Below are positions 6,519 to 7,005 of a stretch of 7,005 nucleotides of DNA, in pieces. The position numbers were made by a program, and so were the translations under genes. The first letter of the stretch is position 1; each line of letters begins with the position of its first letter. Location: NCBI GenBank assembly GCA_934667295.1, contig CAKULR010000091.1:1-7005 (forward strand), read 5' to 3'. The DNA comes from an uncultured Kiritimatiellota bacterium. Its GTDB lineage: Bacteria > Verrucomicrobiota > Kiritimatiellia > RFP12 > UBA1067. A model generated the notes under the pieces. It did not search any database. It was not told the origin of the DNA and was given only the letters and a program-made list of their open reading frames with translations.

Positions 6519-6535
6519 AGCAAATTACATGCCAA
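6519..6535 (-). promoter_or_regulatory. Sigma-54 (-24/-12) promoter of the NifA-like gene
   Basis: The minus strand reads TTGGCATGTAATTTGCT, a near-consensus RpoN site (YTGGCACG-N4-TTGCW) with one deviation (T for C in TGGCAC). The invariant GG and GC are exactly 10 nt apart. The predicted start is an A near 6508, leaving a leader of about 41 nt to the ATG at 6467. A sigma-54 promoter in front of a sigma-54 activator suggests autoactivation or control by another activator. Confidence 0.82.
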
Positions 6536-6540
6536 ACAAG

Positions 6541-6690
6541 AAGGTGATAGGCGAAGGAGAGGGGTGGGTGAAAATGAATATGACAAATGATGGAGGAGAA
6601 AATGATGGAGGAGAATAAGAAGGAGTTAGGAAATGGGAAAGAGAATGAATTGAGAAGTATGGATTAGTGAGGGAGCGAAAGAATGATGCG
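6541..6690. other. Purine-rich, C-poor tract upstream of the sigma-54 promoter
   Basis: About 150 nt on the plus strand are almost free of C and rich in A and G, in sharp contrast to the surrounding GC-rich DNA. Several GGAGG/AAGGAG stretches and ATGs occur. Two tiny frames (6574-6618 and 6587-6667) can be read, but they only translate the repetitive tract and are not called as genes. The position, roughly 35-180 bp upstream of the predicted start of the NifA-like gene, is where enhancer sites would be expected. Confidence 0.7.
6585..6614. repeat. Perfect 15-bp tandem duplication
   Basis: AAATGATGGAGGAGA occurs at 6585-6599 and again at 6600-6614 with no spacer. It lies about 77-106 bp upstream of the predicted sigma-54 transcription start, within the usual distance for activator binding. 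It is a direct, not inverted, repeat, so an operator role is only a possibility. Confidence 0.85.
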
Positions 6691-6806
6691 GGGTGGGGCC
6701 GGTGGCTTCGCTTTGGGCCCCTTCGTCTGGCGGTTCGGGACGCTCGCAGGCTCGCGCCCGAACCGCCGACGGCATTCCCAAAGCGAACCTCCGCGCCCCA
6801 CCCCGC
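6688..6806. repeat. Large imperfect palindrome (119 bp)
   Basis: Outer arms 6688-6717 and 6777-6806 match as reverse complements at 25 of 30 positions, starting GCGGGGTGGGGC and ending TTCGCTTTGGG. Inner arms 6729-6739 and 6757-6767 (GGCGGTTCGGG with CCCGAACCGCC) pair perfectly over 11 bp around a 17-nt loop, and CGTC/GACG next to them also pair with one bulged T. Beyond the element, GAATGAATT (6643-6651) and AATTCATTC (6838-6846) form a 9-bp inverted pair centred within a few bases of it. The 73-codon minus-strand frame across this palindrome (6626-6844) looks like translated repeat, not a gene. Confidence 0.85.
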
Positions 6807-6832
6807 CGTTCCGGCACTTCATTCACCAAATT

Positions 6833-6861
6833 TTGAAAATTCATTCACAAAAACATATAAA
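6833..6861 (+). promoter_or_regulatory. Sigma-70-like promoter facing repeat copy B
   Basis: TTGAAA (6833-6838) and TATAAA (6856-6861) are 17 bp apart, each one base off consensus, in AT-rich DNA between GC-rich blocks. The predicted start is near 6868, right at the first base of the structured repeat. The sequence also contains the short palindrome AATTTTGAAAATT (6829-6841). No coding frame with good support follows within the window. Confidence 0.5.
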
Positions 6862-6868
6862 GAAGGGA

Positions 6869-6919
6869 CGGCGCGCGAAGTACCCGCGCCGCCTCGGCGC
6901 GTGGCGTCCGAACGGGCCC
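6869..6919 (+). repeat. Dispersed structured repeat, copy B
   Basis: Inverted partner of copy A (59-110). The arms are CGGCGCG (6869-6875), CGCGCCG (6885-6891) and CGGCGCG (6895-6901), separated by a 9-nt loop CGAAGTACC and a 3-nt loop CCT. The middle arm can pair with either neighbour. The repeat continues as TGGCGTCCGAACGGGCCC to 6919, beyond which similarity ends. Confidence 0.88.
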
Positions 6920-6958
6920 TTGATTTTCACACTTTGCATCCACAAGCTTTACACCCAC

Positions 6959-6976
6959 AAAAAAGCCCCCAAGGGC
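6959..6976 (-). terminator. Possible weak intrinsic terminator
   Basis: On the minus strand, GCCC-TTGG-GGGC followed by six T residues (plus-strand A-run 6959-6964). The stem is only 4 bp with G-T extensions, so strength is doubtful. It would end a minus-strand transcript coming from beyond the right edge, between that gene and the regulator's region. Confidence 0.3.
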
Positions 6977-6983
6977 CCCCGGT

Positions 6984-7005
6984 GCGCGAAGTACCCGCGC
7001 CGCCC
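6984..7005 (+). repeat. Dispersed structured repeat, copy C (cut by window end)
   Basis: These 22 bp match the core of copies A and B (GCGCGAAGTACCCGCGCC and on). They share the three-C loop variant of copy A rather than the two-C form of copy B. The first arm reads GGTGCG instead of GGCGCG, which still pairs in RNA through a G-U wobble. Same orientation as copy B, 114-115 bp away. Confidence 0.8.

Noticed and set aside
6574..6667. Two tiny plus-strand frames (14 and 26 codons) with nearby GGAGG sequences
   Set aside because: The purine-rich tract creates both ATGs and ribosome-site look-alikes by chance, and the peptides only reflect the 15-bp tandem repeat.
6626..6844. 72-residue minus-strand frame
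   Set aside because: It simply reads through the large palindrome; no ribosome site of note, and composition changes abruptly where the palindrome ends.
59..6919. The inverted repeats as ends of one large transposon
   Set aside because: No transposase or recombinase lies between them, a third copy is present in direct orientation just outside, and the enclosed genes look like ordinary chromosomal genes.

Overview
The window is a GC-rich bacterial segment (most third codon positions are G or C) with six convincing genes, all on the minus strand. They are bracketed by gene-free, repeat-rich DNA at both ends. Reverse rubrerythrin, a GGGtGRT-family protein and its IscU-like partner are typical of strict anaerobes. 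The high GC, the sigma-54 regulator and the dispersed GC-rich extragenic repeats would fit an anaerobic Gram-negative lineage, possibly in the Verrucomicrobiota/Kiritimatiellota/Lentisphaerota group. That placement is a weak inference; no marker gene is present.

Reading along the minus strand (right to left), 6468-7005 has no convincing gene. It holds two copies of a structured repeat, a large imperfect palindrome, a purine-rich tract with a 15-bp tandem repeat, and a near-consensus sigma-54 (-24/-12) promoter. The promoter fires into a two-gene unit: a NifA-like GAF/AAA+/Fis-HTH activator (4899-6467), then a LOG-family protein (3968-4906) whose start overlaps the activator's end by 8 nt. A sigma-70-like promoter in the next gap drives a second unit: reverse rubrerythrin (3287-3835), an IscU/NifU-type scaffold (2560-3252) and a GGGtGRT protein (1482-2546). 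This unit closes with a clear intrinsic terminator (1424-1458). Beyond it lies a separate membrane-anchored protein of unknown function (260-1363). The left end (1-259) is gene-free and carries another repeat copy in the opposite orientation, a 39-bp-period repeat and a perfect 9-bp-stem hairpin.

Taken together, the second unit looks like an oxygen/peroxide-defence and Fe-S-related operon. Reverse rubrerythrin reduces peroxide. The scaffold and GGGtGRT proteins are a recurrent pair whose biochemical job is not established, and they are the best candidate here for an undescribed system. The most unusual DNA signal is the dispersed repeat. It has three arms that can form two mutually exclusive hairpins, and the only indel between the two full copies falls in a loop.
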